DNA of 64,000 bases from Perkinsus olseni. Lineage: Eukaryota > Perkinsozoa > Perkinsida > Perkinsidae. Shown one piece after another: positions 10,174 to 22,800 of the stretch (its first letter is position 1; the number at the start of each line of letters is the position of its first letter). The stretch lies in NCBI GenBank assembly GCA_013115135.1, contig JABANP010000036.1, positions 1 to 64,000 of the forward strand, written 5' to 3'. The position numbers were made by a program, and so were the translations under genes. Below the pieces are notes generated by a model. That model was not told the origin of the DNA, ran no database searches, and was given only the letters and a program-made list of their open reading frames with translations.

Positions 10174-10554
10174 ATGCGCTTCCTTGTCAACGCCCTCGCT
10201 GTTACCCTCGTGGCCGCCGACAGCGCCTGCACCGACGCGGATAGGACGGTTATGGCGAACGATCACTTCCCCGGAGTCCTCTGGCAGTGCAGCAAGGATG
10301 CTCTTGTCTTTCCGAAGAAGTTCATTCCGCCATGCCTCAAGAAGGATTGTGGTCTCAGCGAAGGATGTGGTGAATGCTTCGGTGACTTCGGCCAGTGTGG
10401 GTTGCAATGCGTTGATCAGTGCTTGAAGACTCCTTCAAGTGATGACTGTAAGACCTGTATGGACAAGCACGGTTGCAACAAGCCTCTCTTGAAGTGCACA
10501 GGTTTGGATAAACTCTTCCCGGCTCCTACCCAGAAGTATAGTAAGTGTTTATGA
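10174..10554 (+). CDS. Secreted Cys-rich protein, family copy 1
   Basis: A single-exon 126-residue frame. Residues 1-16 (MRFLVNALAVTLVAAD) form a short hydrophobic signal peptide. The rest is a small mature domain with 14 cysteines, spaced as in four paralogues downstream. Shared blocks are CFGDFGQCG near residue 68, a CxxCMDK segment near 92-97, and CTGL plus PAPT near the end, with a Cys as the penultimate residue. An even number of cysteines implies up to seven disulfides and an extracellular or vacuolar location. This copy is the most diverged of the plus-strand set. No known domain family is recognised. A secreted effector or structural role is possible but unproven. Confidence 0.85.
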   Translation: MRFLVNALAVTLVAADSACTDADRTVMANDHFPGVLWQCSKDALVFPKKFIPPCLKKDCGLSEGCGECFGDFGQCGLQCVDQCLKTPSSDDCKTCMDKHGCNKPLLKCTGLDKLFPAPTQKYSKCL

Positions 10555-12755
10555 GTAAAAGTAAGTTTATGAGTAAGTGTTTATGGGCTGAAATCTGCCC
10601 GCACACTTTTTATGAGGGCCTTTTCCAGCGTCGTGATACTTTTCCGCTGCTCCGGCAGCAGTGCTGCCTTACCCTGAGTCACCTCATTATGTGGCGAAGG
10701 ATAGCTATGAATATCATATTATGGGATATGAGTTAAATTTTCTTCGACTTTCGCAATATGAGTTTGATTTTCTTCGACTTTCGCATCCTACCTGTAGCGT
10801 TGTTAATTGAAGGACTTCTTTTTTGATCATCTTCTCGCCCTCTAGTATCCTTCCTTCACGGACTGAGGGAATAGGAGCTTTTTGCAAGAGTTATCGTAAA
10901 CGCTTCGAATCGCTTCTCTGCATACTTGAAACCAGTGACAGCCAACCTGGCAAAAGAAGCCACCTTCCCTAGGCCATCAATACAGTAGCGGAGCCCTGGT
11001 GCAAGTAGTTCCTTCTACGGAAAGAGGCTAGCCCAATCATAGTTGTGGGAGAAGAGGGAGTTCAGGGACACTTGTATGATGCTACGGTTTGGTTACATTA
11101 CGGAACTACTCCTGCGATAGTTAGTACTAGGCATAGTACTTGGACAGTAGCTAGGCCACAAGAATCGATAGACTCTCGCTTGCGCGTATACGTGGGCGTG
11201 CCCTGGCAGCTACGAACAACTAACATCCCAATACTCAATAACTCATACTGACGCGACGGCGTCTTGAATCGGTGGCTCAGGAACGAACCCAGGTTGGGGT
11301 CCCCAGAAACAGTTCATCGACATGGGTGTCCAAGAGAGAGCGCCAGCATGGCAACAAGAGAATGCTCGACTCGAGATTCTCGGGACCCTCAGCCACCGGC
11401 CACAACATCCCCCATCCGCGATTCGCGAACCATAATCAGGACCACGAGAGAGAGTACTGCTACTTGTTCCGAGAAGCTCTGGAAGCTGCTATACGACTTC
11501 CTGCCATTATCTCCCCGCCCGGGGACTTAATGCTCTAAGGTTTAGAGTCTCAAGACTGTTGACTTTTGAGGAGCCTTCTGATGTCCTTAGCGGCCCGGCC
11601 AAGCGAGTTGCTGGGTTCACTCTCTGACAAAGGGATTAGCTCGAGCGTGTCAGCTTCCGAAGAGAAAGGCACGCCTATCCACAGTCTCTGGCCCGGTTTG
11701 AACCCCGGTTAACCTCGAGCTCATCTTCGCTGAATGGTGCTCTCGCCTTTTGCTGAGGAAGAAGAGGACTCGCACAACACCCGTCAGTTGGGGAAGACCA
11801 ACGAATGGGAGCGCTCACGAGTTGGGCGTGACTGATTTGAAGCTGCTTCGCGACTCCAAATCAAAAGGTATGGTAGAAGAAGTAGGGATATACTCGACAA
11901 TGTGCAGCACTCACATCCACTATAACTCGGTACAGTGTGGGTATCTGAGATAGGGCTCGAAGGAAACTGACCTCGTTGTGGATGTAGGGTGAAAGTATGT
12001 TCAATAGCATGACATGGAATGCACGCGATTGCTGGGACGAACGGACGCACAGCGAGCTGAGGCGCACGGGCAGAAATTTGGGTACACAGCGGTCCGCTGC
12101 TGGATTAGTACTGCGCTATGGCTCTCCTCACTGGCAGCGAGAAGAGCCATAGCGAGTCAATGCTCGGTCTATCACGTAATTCATGCACTTGCACACAACC
12201 GTAGGGACGATGGACGCACAAGCAGCAGTGTCGCACAAAGGTGCCAGATGCGGTTGGGGAAGCTGGGGCAAACGCTACGCGGCAGCACTGGGGTCAGTTG
12301 AAGGGATAGTTCAGCAGCGAAGCGCATGGTCTCTATTGAGCACACTTGTCATCATTCTGAACTGCCACTATACCGCATTTTTATTCGTTGCCTGACTTAG
12401 CCGCACAGGTTGTGTGGACAACCAAACCGAGTTCAGAAGAGAGCTCCTCATGAGACGTTCTGAGTATACACGCTCATGTACCCTTTTGAAGAGAAGATGC
12501 TTATCAGTTCGGGATTATCATGATGGGCGGCTCATCATGGATCCATCATTGCTAGGATAAATGAAGCCTTTCTGATTGGGATATCATAGGTGCTCCCACG
12601 AGCCCTCCCAATAGGGCTCTTCGCGAACACGAGTACGGTACGCGTCTTTTCTTGTGCGCGTTCCGATATCTTAGCTATCACGTCTTGGCTTATTTCCGTC
12701 CACAGAATTCCCCTGCGCCTCTACGGTATCTCAACTTGAGAAACCAAACCTGGAA
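10555..12755. other. Intergenic region between Cys-rich genes 1 and 2
   Basis: Contains the 3' end of copy 1 with a hairpin-like segment and an inverted repeat at 12114-12154. Short frames at 11264-11538 overlap each other and show no features. The last ~130 bases are shared with the region upstream of copies 3 and 4. Confidence 0.4.
12114..12154. repeat. 12-bp inverted repeat with 17-base loop
   Basis: cgctatggctct (12114-12125) is exactly inverted at 12143-12154. Confidence 0.8.
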
Positions 12756-13136
12756 ATGTACTTCTTCGTCAACGCTCTGGTTATTGCCCTGGTGGCCGCC
12801 AATAACGCCTGCAACGATGTCGATAAAAACACGATCAATGGCCAACTCTTCCCCGGCTATCTTTGGCACTGTAGCAAGGACGCCCTCCTCGCTCCGAAAA
12901 AGCTCATCCCAAAATGCCTCGAGGAAGGTTGTGGTCTAACCGACAAGTGTGCCCAGTGTTTTGGTGACTTTGGACAGTGTGGATTGAGCTGTGTTGAGCA
13001 ATGCCTGGTCAAACCCTCTGATCCAGCCTGTAAAGCATGCATGGACAAGAATAACTGCAACGCCCCCCTCCTGACGTGCACCGGTCTGAGCCAGATAATG
13101 CCTGCCCCTACCAAAGTGTCCATGCAGTGTAAATGA
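12756..13136 (+). CDS. Secreted Cys-rich protein, family copy 2
   Basis: 126 residues, single exon. Signal peptide MYFFVNALVIALVAAN, then a 14-Cys mature domain. The order and spacing of cysteines match copy 1, and the sequence is very close to copy 3 (18468), differing at a handful of residues. The shared motif CFGDFGQCGLSC and the closing PAPTKVSMQC are clear. It heads duplicated unit A, followed by a polycystin-like gene, as copy 3 heads unit B. The flanks are also conserved, so promoter and 3' elements were duplicated along with the CDS. Function unknown. Confidence 0.88.
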   Translation: MYFFVNALVIALVAANNACNDVDKNTINGQLFPGYLWHCSKDALLAPKKLIPKCLEEGCGLTDKCAQCFGDFGQCGLSCVEQCLVKPSDPACKACMDKNNCNAPLLTCTGLSQIMPAPTKVSMQCK

Positions 13137-13257
13137 GAAGTCTGTGCACATGCTCCTCCTTCAAGCAGCTGGTACAACACGAGGCCTCTTCAACGATTCT
13201 ATAACTTTCAACAGTTGTAGAGATACTCTTTTACCTGCTACTTATACGATTCTTGAG

Positions 13258-13303
13258 CGCTGAAATCCGATCCCGAAAACTTTTTATAAGGGCTGTTTCA
13301 GCG
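13258..13303 (+). promoter_or_regulatory. Conserved 3' hairpin-like element downstream of copy 2
   Basis: cgctgaaa (13258-13265) pairs with tttcagcg (13296-13303) around a loop containing actttttataagggc. A close counterpart follows copy 3 (18968-19013), and a weaker one follows copy 1 (about 10577-10625). It could direct 3' end formation or regulate the mRNA. Confidence 0.5.
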
Positions 13304-14061
13304 GCTCTATCGTAGATTTTTCCGTCTCACTCGGCGTCACCTTGTCGTGCGGCGAGAGGTATATAAGAAGTCTGATATCGGTGATTAGTTGGCTTTAGGC
13401 TGTCCAGTCCACATGTTGACTTGTAAATCCTGGGAAGCTTCGATCAGCATATCAGCATACTAGTACACACTAGTACCAGCGAAACTAGGGGAATAACCGC
13501 TGTAAGCGTGATTGCAGCACCAGTATACCACTGAGGCTTCCTCACAGGTCTGCTACTTCACGACCCCCGACGCAGCTGAGTGCTGCGATGCTGAACCATC
13601 AACGCCACCCGGCGCTGTGGTTCCGCCTTTGTTGTATACTCTATTCGTCCTTACGTCGGAACGGATGGCCAACAGTAGCATGTCTTATACATCATATGAT
13701 ATGATTCATATCACCTTGGGCGCGAAATGTCTGAGATTAGCTACTCAGGAGCGATACTGACAAAACAGTGTAAGGTATTTGCTCTGGTGAGAAGCTACCT
13801 TTGACGCTGAACTGAATCGCTGATGACGAAGAATAAGATAGTCGACGAAAGATGGGTTTCCAGACGGCAGAGCTTGGGTGTTCTCAAACACTATTGTCGG
13901 GATGAGATTGTGCTATCGTATCCATTAGAGATTCCAGGATGAGCAGTGTGACAGGGTTGAGGGTGCGAACTAAGCGCTACAATGGTTGGATCGAGAAATT
14001 CACAAGTTTCCTTCTTTACAGACTCCTGACCGATCTTTGTTGCAATCAACATCTCAATCAA

Positions 14062-17000
14062 ATGAGAAGGTCGTTCATGGCGCGGTCGGTGTCGATAATC
14101 CAGCACTTGCTACCAGCGGCAGAGGAACCGCATCAGACCAGAGATGAACTCGAGCGAACCGTGGCCGCCGTGAACATCCAGAGAATGTGGCGCAGAAAAT
14201 TGTACAGGTGACTCAGTTTGGTTATCGACGTCCGAAGTTCGACTCTGCAGCAAATTCGTCTCCCACAGATTCGACAGACGCACCCTCATCAGCCGGCTTG
14301 AACTCGAAATCAGCCTTCATGTGAGTCTCAACCAACTGGGGATGATACTCCCTCATGGGGAGGAACAACAGCAATGCAGTCCTCGCCGTTTAGCAGTAAA
14401 GTGGCGGGGAACGCCTTCATGGAGCTTCGTTGCGGTCAACGGCAACCGTCGTGTGGCGCACTTTGAGGATCCTCGTTAGGTTCTCGGCACAAGACTCGTC
14501 GTTCTCCTCTGCTTCCTTATTCTCATTGCTCTGAGTATCTACCTCACAACTCCAACCGCCGCCAAAGTTGGGGTAAGCGGAAGTTGGGGTGAGGGAAGAA
14601 ACGATGCTCAGCTGAGATGCGAAGAGTCTATGTCGGCCTTGCGAGGCAAGCAGGGTTGTCGCAGTCAGAAGCGTAGGAGCTCACTGACGACTGAGAGACG
14701 CTCTCCTTCATACACATCGCCCTTTTCTTCTGCAGGGTCACGCAAAGATGCGGCTCTGGCTCTCCCAGTGAGTTCATACTGAATACTACGCGAGCGTTCC
14801 TCTGTACAAAGCTCAGCTTGAGATTAGAGAATTCCTGCTAGATGGAGTGAATGCCACGTCGGGACCCAATTGTCTGAGCAAGGCGGCCAGCGGCCATGCT
14901 GATGATCGATCCTGCTCAGCTACTTCAGAAGTACGCGCTACAGTCTTCCACTCTACCTGAGGCCCTCGGCGACTTCGGACCGACCAAGCGTCTCGCCGAA
15001 GGTAGAGTAGCCCGCATAGAGGTAAAATTAAACTCATGAAATGACGACAGCTAAAAGTATAGACAGCTCTTGAGCCGAGCGCTTTGATGTAGTCTTGATG
15101 ACGCCCGTACCAGTCCACAGCGGGCAGGATGCAGCGCACCCTGATATCATCAGGTCCTCGTGGGGCTCCTGAGTGGAGGACATGACCCCGAGTCGAGCGT
15201 CGTCTCCGTACTGCGCTTCAAGCCGAATGCCGCCTTCCTATGAGACGACCTTCTCTGTAAGGAAGTTTCCTCGTTCTCGAACAAAACCCACGGCAACTCA
15301 ACGTCGGTATCGCGTCATCATTGCTACTCCGATGACTCGGGAATGTATGTTGAGAGACAGTGCCGCCTGAGTGATGGAAGAGTCTCACCCGCTGCTTGTC
15401 TAACCAGGGCATTTCTTTCGTCGTCGACTCACACAACATGGGTGACCGTGAGCTCTCTCACGCTGGCACTGTCCATCATTGGGATTTTGAGGGATATGTG
15501 AGCTACTCGACGGCCACCGTTACCGTCCCCCGGGAGCGGTCCCTCAGTTACAAAATTGTGAGATCAGTCCGCCTCATACGTGGCCATGAAACATAAGAAC
15601 TTTGCCTAAATAAGCCGAGGCAGCTCAAGGTGCACCCGACATCCAAAAATGCCGACATGGCAGTGTAGCGAAGTGGTTCTGGTAGGAACCCATTCCGCGG
15701 GAGAGAACAGACTCGTACTGCATCGTAAAGTCAAAGAGGTAATCACAAGGAAGATATCCTGATAAGGGAGAATCCTTGCAGATGTTTATAATGTTGAGGA
15801 ATCTGTTTCGCATGCAGGTTCTCAGGCAGCCTGATAATAAACTGTCTTATCCTCGCCTTGGTCATTTGGAGGACCGTCATGTAAGTTGAGGATCCTTGAA
15901 AGTGCTGGTCTGCGAATGATGGTCTGACACATAGCGGCAATGCCATAGCCTACGGCGAGCCCACTTCTACAGGTTCACGTCCAGTGCCGAGCGGCAGGCG
16001 CAGCTGGTCACGAACGTGATCGATGCCCAACCCTCATCGTCCGAAGTACAACCATCCGGTTCGACACATTTAACGGAAGCCACGCTGAGATCTGATGGGT
16101 CTCTTGTCCGTTACAGGCGCATGCAAAGCTGCTCGGTCTTCGAGACTCGCTGCGTGAAGAGACATGCTCGGCCAATTTCGGAATGCTGCTCATGTGGGTC
16201 TCTCGGCTGTGTTCGAGATCTTTTGTCTCCCAGTCGGAAGGTACCTCCTAATCTGGAGAATCATCAAGTGTCTTGCTGGTTATCCTATGGTAGCCGTCCT
16301 TTCCTCGACATGGTACACCGCGCGAGACGACATAATCCATTTCGGTCAGTTGACTGCCGAGTTCAGGCTCGACTGAACACCTGCGGGATTCCCGGGGCTA
16401 GTAGCGAGCCCCAACTCTCAACCTCTGTTCAGGTATAACCTTCGCCACGATATTCGTGTTCATGTCACTCATCGGTCACTACGCAGCTGGCGAGGACTTT
16501 GAGCACTTCCGCACAGTGAGGCTTTCGCGGGAGCCGGGCTGCATGTTTCTGCTTTAGGTCTGGTCGACGTTGGTCTTACAATTCGAGATCCTCTGGTCGG
16601 GAGAGTGGGACATCCCCAACTGGTCGTCCCATCCTGTGGTGAGCTTGTAAATCGTCCCATCGCCTGGCGGCGGCCGGGCGAGCGGCCGACTCCTTCATTC
16701 GAGTGAATGTTCGTCACCCCCTTCCCTTCCACAGGTATCTCGTTCTATTCGTGGTTGTCATCTTCGTAGCCCTGCTCCACTTCTTCGTTGTGATAATTGT
16801 CGAAGCTCATCTAGCTGTTCGACGAACAGTATTTACGGCTTATTATACACAGTCTTTCATCCAAGACTACATGGCGGTGATAGACTCTCTACTCACCTCT
16901 GCGAGTCACCGCCCTATCAGGAGATGTCCACCCGATTACTCTTTCGTTCGCCGAATGGGACTGGTGCAGGCGTTAGCGCCACTCTTCGCTAAACAATACG

Positions 17001-17080
17001 TAAACGCGATGACCTCGAGCAAACTGGTCTATTTGATTCGGGCGAATCAACTGGGGACTGAGTCAATGAGTTTTGATTGA
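14062..17080 (+). pseudogene. Polycystin/PKD2-like cation channel, copy A, probably defective
   Basis: Multi-exon gene. Exon 1 (14062-14207) ends in an IQ-type calmodulin-binding motif (VNIQRMWRRKLY). The exon at 14480-14572 gives a membrane segment (RLVVLLCFLILIALSIYL), 15818-15880 another (INCLILALVIW). 16118-16376 resembles the S4-S5 region (RYLLIWRIIKCLAG). The exons 16433-16515 and 16558-16638 join across a 42-nt intron to a pore-like DFEHFRTVWSTLVLQF. The exon from 16735 gives the last membrane helix. These align in order with polycystin-2 segments. About 370 bp present in copy B is missing after 14580, and the C-terminal frame shifts relative to copy B near 17010. It would conduct cations across a membrane if intact. 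Confidence 0.62.
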
Positions 17081-17755
17081 CCTGTTCCATGAATCATGGA
17101 CCATGACAGATACCGATGGCGATAACCTCCGCTGCCTTCGTGCAGGGTCCGTGTCAGCGAGCACCCTGCGCTCACAGTCTCGGCCAGGTATGAGAACCTT
17201 GGGTGTTCAACCTCCAACATCAAGTGCAGTTCTAGTCCAAAACCGAACTTGAGATATTCTCGTCGGAAGATGTGCGCGATGACACACGTTGGTCAGAGGA
17301 ATGGCCCAGATACGACAGAGCGAGCGCATCCCCGTGGCGCGCGAAACCCCACCCGAGACTCACTAAGTCCCGCCCCTCACGCCAGGCCTTTGAATGCTAA
17401 GTGAGAGTGCTTGCTTACTCACCTGGCATGATATCGTTTGTCTAAAGAGTACATTTTCTACTCCTCATTGCAGGGTACTCAGCTCCTGCCGACATTCGGA
17501 AATATTCACTCTTGAGGGCTGACCGACATTGAGAGGATCGGCTACCCAGCCCTGTGGGGGAGTCAGCCAAGCAAGTGGTATAAAAGTCACGAACATTCTA
17601 GTGGCGTTGCCCGATCAACGCTCGCCGCTACGACCGATACTGGAGCCACCATCAGCCTACGCCAGGGTTTGGTCGCCTCGCCACCAGCCTCAGCCGGGAC
17701 GACATGTACTATAATTCAATACAGTCTGGCTACTTTAGACGGGACTCAAAGAAAG

Positions 17756-18355
17756 GTATGCACTATAGTGACAACATAGTGACGACTATAGTATACGCTA
17801 TGTAACAGATACAGCCAGGTTGAACACTATTCAGCTGTTAGACTATCATCGCTACACTTATCTTCACTGCCGCTGCGTATCATTAGTCTCAGAAAAGCAT
17901 CTGACCTTACTATGCGCTTTGCACTAGCGTCCATGAGTGTACGTGCTACACTAAGCTCAGGGTAGCAAGCTGTAGTGCACATTATCACTTAGCTCCCATC
18001 CAATTTTACCTTTCTTTGAGCCTTGTCTCCAATAGCCACACTCAGTGTGGCACACTGTACTGAGTTATAGTGCAGGTAACATTGGACTCGAGGAGGGCTA
18101 AGCTGTAATGAGATTCCATAGTGTAAGCTAGCCTAGCGTAAGTTCTAGCCTAGAACGCACACTCACGCACGCGAGTGCAAGGCGCAAGATGAGGTCAGAC
18201 GGTTATCTGATGCTGCTGATACGCAGCAGCAGTGAAGGTAAATGCAGCGATGGTAGTCTAATAGCTAAGTAGCTCTGAACCCGGCTGTAGCTGTCACATA
18301 GCGTGCACTATAGTCGTCACTATGTTCAACATAGTATGTTGTCACTAGAGTGCAC
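17756..18355. mobile_element. MITE-like element with ~55-bp terminal inverted repeats
   Basis: The left end 17756-17808 (tgcactatagtgacaacat ... cgctatgtaacag) is inverted at 18291-18355 with a few mismatches and a short insertion. The ~600-bp element has no coding capacity and is rich in small internal inverted repeats (for example near 18040 and 18210). Its right end falls exactly where homology between units A and B starts, about 110 bp upstream of the copy 3 start codon. No clear target-site duplication. Confidence 0.75.
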
Positions 18356-18467
18356 GTCCTTTTTGTACGCGTTCCGGTACTTTAGCTGTCCGATCCTAGC
18401 TGATCTCCGTCCACTGAATCCCCCTGTGCCTCTGAAGGTATCGCAACTCAAAATATCTAAGTTTGAA

Positions 18468-18848
18468 ATGTACTTCCTCGTCAACGCTCTGGTTATTGCC
18501 CTGGTGGCCGCCAATAACGCCTGCACCGATGCCGATAAGAAGACGATTAATGGCCAACCCTTCCCCGGCTATCTTTGGCACTGTAGCCAGGACGCCCTCC
18601 TCGCTCCGAAAACGCTCATCCCAAAATGCCTCAAGGAGGGTTGTGGTCTGACCGACAAATGCGCTCAGTGTTTTGGTGACTTTGGACAGTGTGGATTGGG
18701 CTGTGTCAAGCAATGCCTGGTCAAACCCTCTGATCCAGCCTGTAAAGCATGCATGGACAAGAATAACTGCAACGCCCACCTCCTGACGTGCACCGGTCTG
18801 AGCCAGATAATGCCTGCCCCTACCAAAGTGTCCATGCAGTGTAAATGA
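18468..18848 (+). CDS. Secreted Cys-rich protein, family copy 3
   Basis: 126 residues. The ATG at 18468 aligns with that of copy 2; an in-frame upstream extension to 18303 runs through the MITE-like element and is not used here. Signal peptide MYFLVNALVIALVAAN is followed by the 14-Cys domain, nearly identical to copy 2. The MITE-like element sits immediately upstream and may contribute promoter sequence. Downstream lies the 3' hairpin-like element and polycystin copy B. Confidence 0.88.
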   Translation: MYFLVNALVIALVAANNACTDADKKTINGQPFPGYLWHCSQDALLAPKTLIPKCLKEGCGLTDKCAQCFGDFGQCGLGCVKQCLVKPSDPACKACMDKNNCNAHLLTCTGLSQIMPAPTKVSMQCK

Positions 18849-18967
18849 GAAGCGTACATGCTCCTCCTTCAAGCAGCTGGTACAACACGAGGCCTCTTCT
18901 ACGATTCTATAACTTTCAACAGTTGTAGAGAGACACTCTTTTACCTGCTACTTGTACGATTCTCGAG

Positions 18968-19013
18968 CGCTGAGATCCGTTCCGGAGAACTTTTTATAAG
19001 GGCTGTTTCAGCG
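18968..19013 (+). promoter_or_regulatory. Conserved 3' hairpin-like element downstream of copy 3
   Basis: Counterpart of 13258-13303. The loop actttttataagggctg is unchanged, while the left stem has one substitution, leaving at least a 6-bp stem. Confidence 0.5.
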
Positions 19014-19857
19014 GCTATATCATATTTTTTCCTTCTTACTCGGCGTCACCTTGTCGTGCGGCGAGAGGTACATATGAAGTCCAATATAGGTGATTAGTTG
19101 GCTTCGGGCCGTCCAGTCCATATGTTGAATTGTAAATTCCGGGGAGCTTCGATCGGCATATCAGCATACTTGTACACATTTGCCGGGAAAACTCGAGGGA
19201 TAGCCGCTCTCAGCGTGATTGTCGCACCAGTATACCACTCAGGCTGCAGTAGCCACGCAGGTCTGCTCTTCACGACCCCCGCACGCAGCTAGAATGGTCA
19301 TCGTTGGAACACACGAGGCTGGATCATCGAAGCCACCCGACGCGGTGGTTCCGCTTTCGGTGAAACCTCAAAGCCTTCCCTCACATCGGAACGAGACAGG
19401 CCAATACTAGCACATCCCATACATCATATCATCTTGAGCACGAAGTGTTTGAAAACAGCTGCCCAGAACCGATCCTGACAACTTGTCAGGAGTGTTCCTG
19501 TCAACTTGTGTTGTTCTGAGCCTGTCAGTGACAAAATATTGTAAGGCTTGTTCCGATGATACTATCTCGCTCCGATGATACTATCTTGCTCCGATGAGAG
19601 GCTACGCTGACGCTGAACTGAACCTCTGAAGACACGGAATAACATAGTCGATGGAGGATTGGTTTCCACGCGGCAGAGCTCGGGTGTTGTGTTGCCAATC
19701 AGTCAGTCTCAAACAATAGTGCCGGGCTACTGTTGTGCTGCCATGTCGATTAAAGGTTCCAGGATGAGTTGCAGTGTGACAGGCTAGAGGGTGCGAACTA
19801 CACGCTGAGGACTAAGGACTCCTCACAGCTCCTTGTAGCAATTAACATCTCGATCAA

Positions 19858-22800
19858 ATGAGAAGGTCGTTCATGGCGCGGTCAGTGTCGATAATCCGGC
19901 GCTTGCTACCGACGGCAGAGGAACTGCATCAGACGAGAGACGAACTCGAGCGAACCGTGGCCGCCGTGAACATCCAGAGAACGTGGCGCAGAAAATTGTA
20001 CAGGTGACTCAGTTTGGTTATCGACGTTCGAAGTTCGACTCTGCAGCAAATTCGTCTCCCTCACAGATTCGACAGACGCACCCTCATCAGTCGGCTTGAA
20101 CTTGAAATCAGCCTTCATGTGAGTCTCAACCAACTGGGGATGATACTCCCTCATGGGGAGGAACAACAGCAATGCAGCCCTCGCCGTTTAGCAGTGAAGT
20201 GGCGGGGAACGCCTTGTGGAGCTTTGCTACGGCCAACGGCAACCGTCGTGTGTGGCTCGCTGAGGATCCTCGTTAGGTTCTCGGCACAAGACTCGTCGTT
20301 CTCCTCTGCTTCCTTATTCTCATTGCCCTGAGTATTTACCTCACAACTCCAACCGCCGCCAAAGTTGGGGTAAGCGGAACGAAGAAGAAACTCCGAGCTT
20401 ACAGGTTGCATTCCCATGCTGGTTAGGCTATAACTCGTCCGCTCACCGAGGCAGGAGGCTTCTCTCTTGGAATGGAAGACCGGCAACCACTCACTTCCTG
20501 GGACCCAGTCCTGACCTCCTTACAAGGCGTAGGCGACATGATTCTCGTCCAGAACTTGCGTGGACGTTTCAGGTATCGGACTTGACGAGCCTGTACGGCC
20601 TACAGACTCATGAAGACCCTGATGCTGTCACAGAGGGCTTCCAGTATACTAAATTCACGCTGTCTCCTCCCACTCTGCTCGAGGAGTCCACGGCACCGTG
20701 AGGAGGCTGGGCACGCGGGAAGCACTCGCGTAGATTGCTTTCCATTCCAGAGGGAAGAAACGATGCTCAGCTGAGATGCGAAGAGTCTATATCGGCCTCG
20801 CTAGGCAAGCAGGGTTGTCGCAGTCAGAAGCGTAGGAGCTCACTGACGACTGAAAGACGCTCTCCTTCATACACATCGCCCTCTTCTTCTGCAGGGTCAC
20901 GCAAAGATGCGGCCCTGGCCCTCCCAGTGAGTTCCATATAACGACGTACCATCTATAATCTATATTCACTGAATACTACGCGAGCGTTCCTCTGTACAAG
21001 CTCAGCTTGAGATTAGAGAATTCCTGCTAGAAAGGAGGGGATGCCACGTCGAGTCCAAGTCGTGTGAACTTCGCTGACAGCGGCCATGCTGATGATCGAT
21101 CCTGCTCAGCAACTTCAGAAGTACGCGCTACAGTCTTCACTCTACCTGAGGCCCTCGGCGACCCCGGACTGAGCATTCGTCTCGCAGAAGGTCGAGTAGC
21201 CCGCATAGAGGTAAAATTATTTTTATGAAATAACGACAGCTCAAAGTATAGACCACTCTTGAGTCGAGAGCTTGATGGGGCCTTTATGAGGCCCGTAGCA
21301 GTCCATAGCGGGCAGGGAGAAGTTCACCCTGGTTCCCCAGGTCCTAGTGGGGCTCCTGACCGGCGGACATGGATCCGAGTCGAGCGTGGTCTCCGTACTG
21401 CGCTTCGAGTGGAAGAGGGCGAGTAAGATGTTCCCTACGGGTTGTGGCACAGTGTCTTTGTGGATTGCAGGTAACACGGATCCAACCATTCTCGGCGAAA
21501 TCTCTCTTGAGCACGGGTAGGAGTAGCACGAGAGGACGCGAATGTCGCATCTCTACGAGACAGCCGTCAAGTTGCCGGGCAAACCCGCGACAAATCGGTG
21601 CCGGTATCGCGATCTTCTGTGACGACTCGGGCGTGTTGCAAGACAGTGCCGCCTGGGTGATGGAAGAGCCTTACCCGCTGCTTGTCTAACCAGGGCATTT
21701 CTTTCGTCGTCGACTCACACAATGTGGGTGATCGTGAGTTCTCTCACGCTGGCGCTGTCCATCATTGGGATTTTGAGGGATATGTGAGCCGTCCCACAGC
21801 CCCCGTTCCCGCCTCCTGCGAACGGTCCCTCAGTTACAAAATTGTGAGATCGGTCCGACTCATACGCGGCCATGAAACAGAACTTTTGCCTAGAGAAGCT
21901 GAGGCAGCTCAAGGTGCACCCGACACCCAAAAAAAGCGACATGGCAGTGCATAGCAGTTTGTTCTGGTAGGAGCCCATTCCGCGCGAGGGAACAGACTCT
22001 TGCTGCATCGTGAAGTCAAAGAAGTCATCAGGAGGAAAGATATCCTGGTAAGAGTGAATCCTTGCAGGTGTCCATGCCATAAACTTTATGGCTTTCTGGG
22101 GGATCTCTTCTTGTTTGCAGGTTTTCAGGCAGCCTGATGATAAACTGTCTTATCCTCGCCTTCGTCGTTTGGAGGGGCACCACGTAAGTTTAGAATCCTC
22201 GAAGTTGGTGGTCTGCGAATGATGGTCTGACACGTAGCGGCTATGTGATGGCCTACGGCGAGCCCACTTCTACAGGTTCACGTCCAGTGCCGAGCGGCAT
22301 GCGCAGCTGGTCACGAACGTGATCGATGCCCAGCCCTCAACATCCGAAGTACAACCATCCCCTTCAACACCATACGTTTCACAGAAGCCCCGCTGAGTTC
22401 CGCTGCGTCTCTTGTCCCTTACAGACGCATGCAAGACTTCTCGACCTCCGAGACTCGCTACGTAGGGAGACATACTCGGCCAGTTTCGGAATGCTACTCA
22501 TGTGGGTCTCTCGGCTGTGTTCGACATCTTCTATGCGCCAGCCGGAAGGTACCTCCTAATCTGGAGAATCATCAAGTGTCTTGCTGGTCATCCTATGGTA
22601 GCAGTCCTTTCCTCGACATGGTACACAGCGCGAGACGAGATATTCCATTTCGGTCAGTTGACTGCCGAGTTCAGGCTCGACTGAACACCTGCGAGGCTCC
22701 CGGGGCTAGTAGCGAGCCCCAACTCTCAACCTCTGTTCAGGTATAACCTTCGCCACGATATTCGTGTTCATGTCGTTCATCGGTCACTACGCAGCTGGCG

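Larger units (their letters stand above)
12640..17750 (+). repeat. Duplicated unit A: Cys-rich gene plus polycystin-like gene
   Basis: Colinear with 18355-24000. Shared landmarks are the 5' flank and CDS of the Cys-rich gene, its 3' flank, and the polycystin exons (IQ motif exon, first membrane segment, pore exons, last membrane segment). Compared with unit B it lacks about 370 bp after 14580. Confidence 0.85.

Noticed and set aside
18303..18467. Upstream in-frame extension of Cys-rich copy 3
   Set aside because: It runs through the MITE-like inverted repeat. The other copies begin at the downstream signal peptide.
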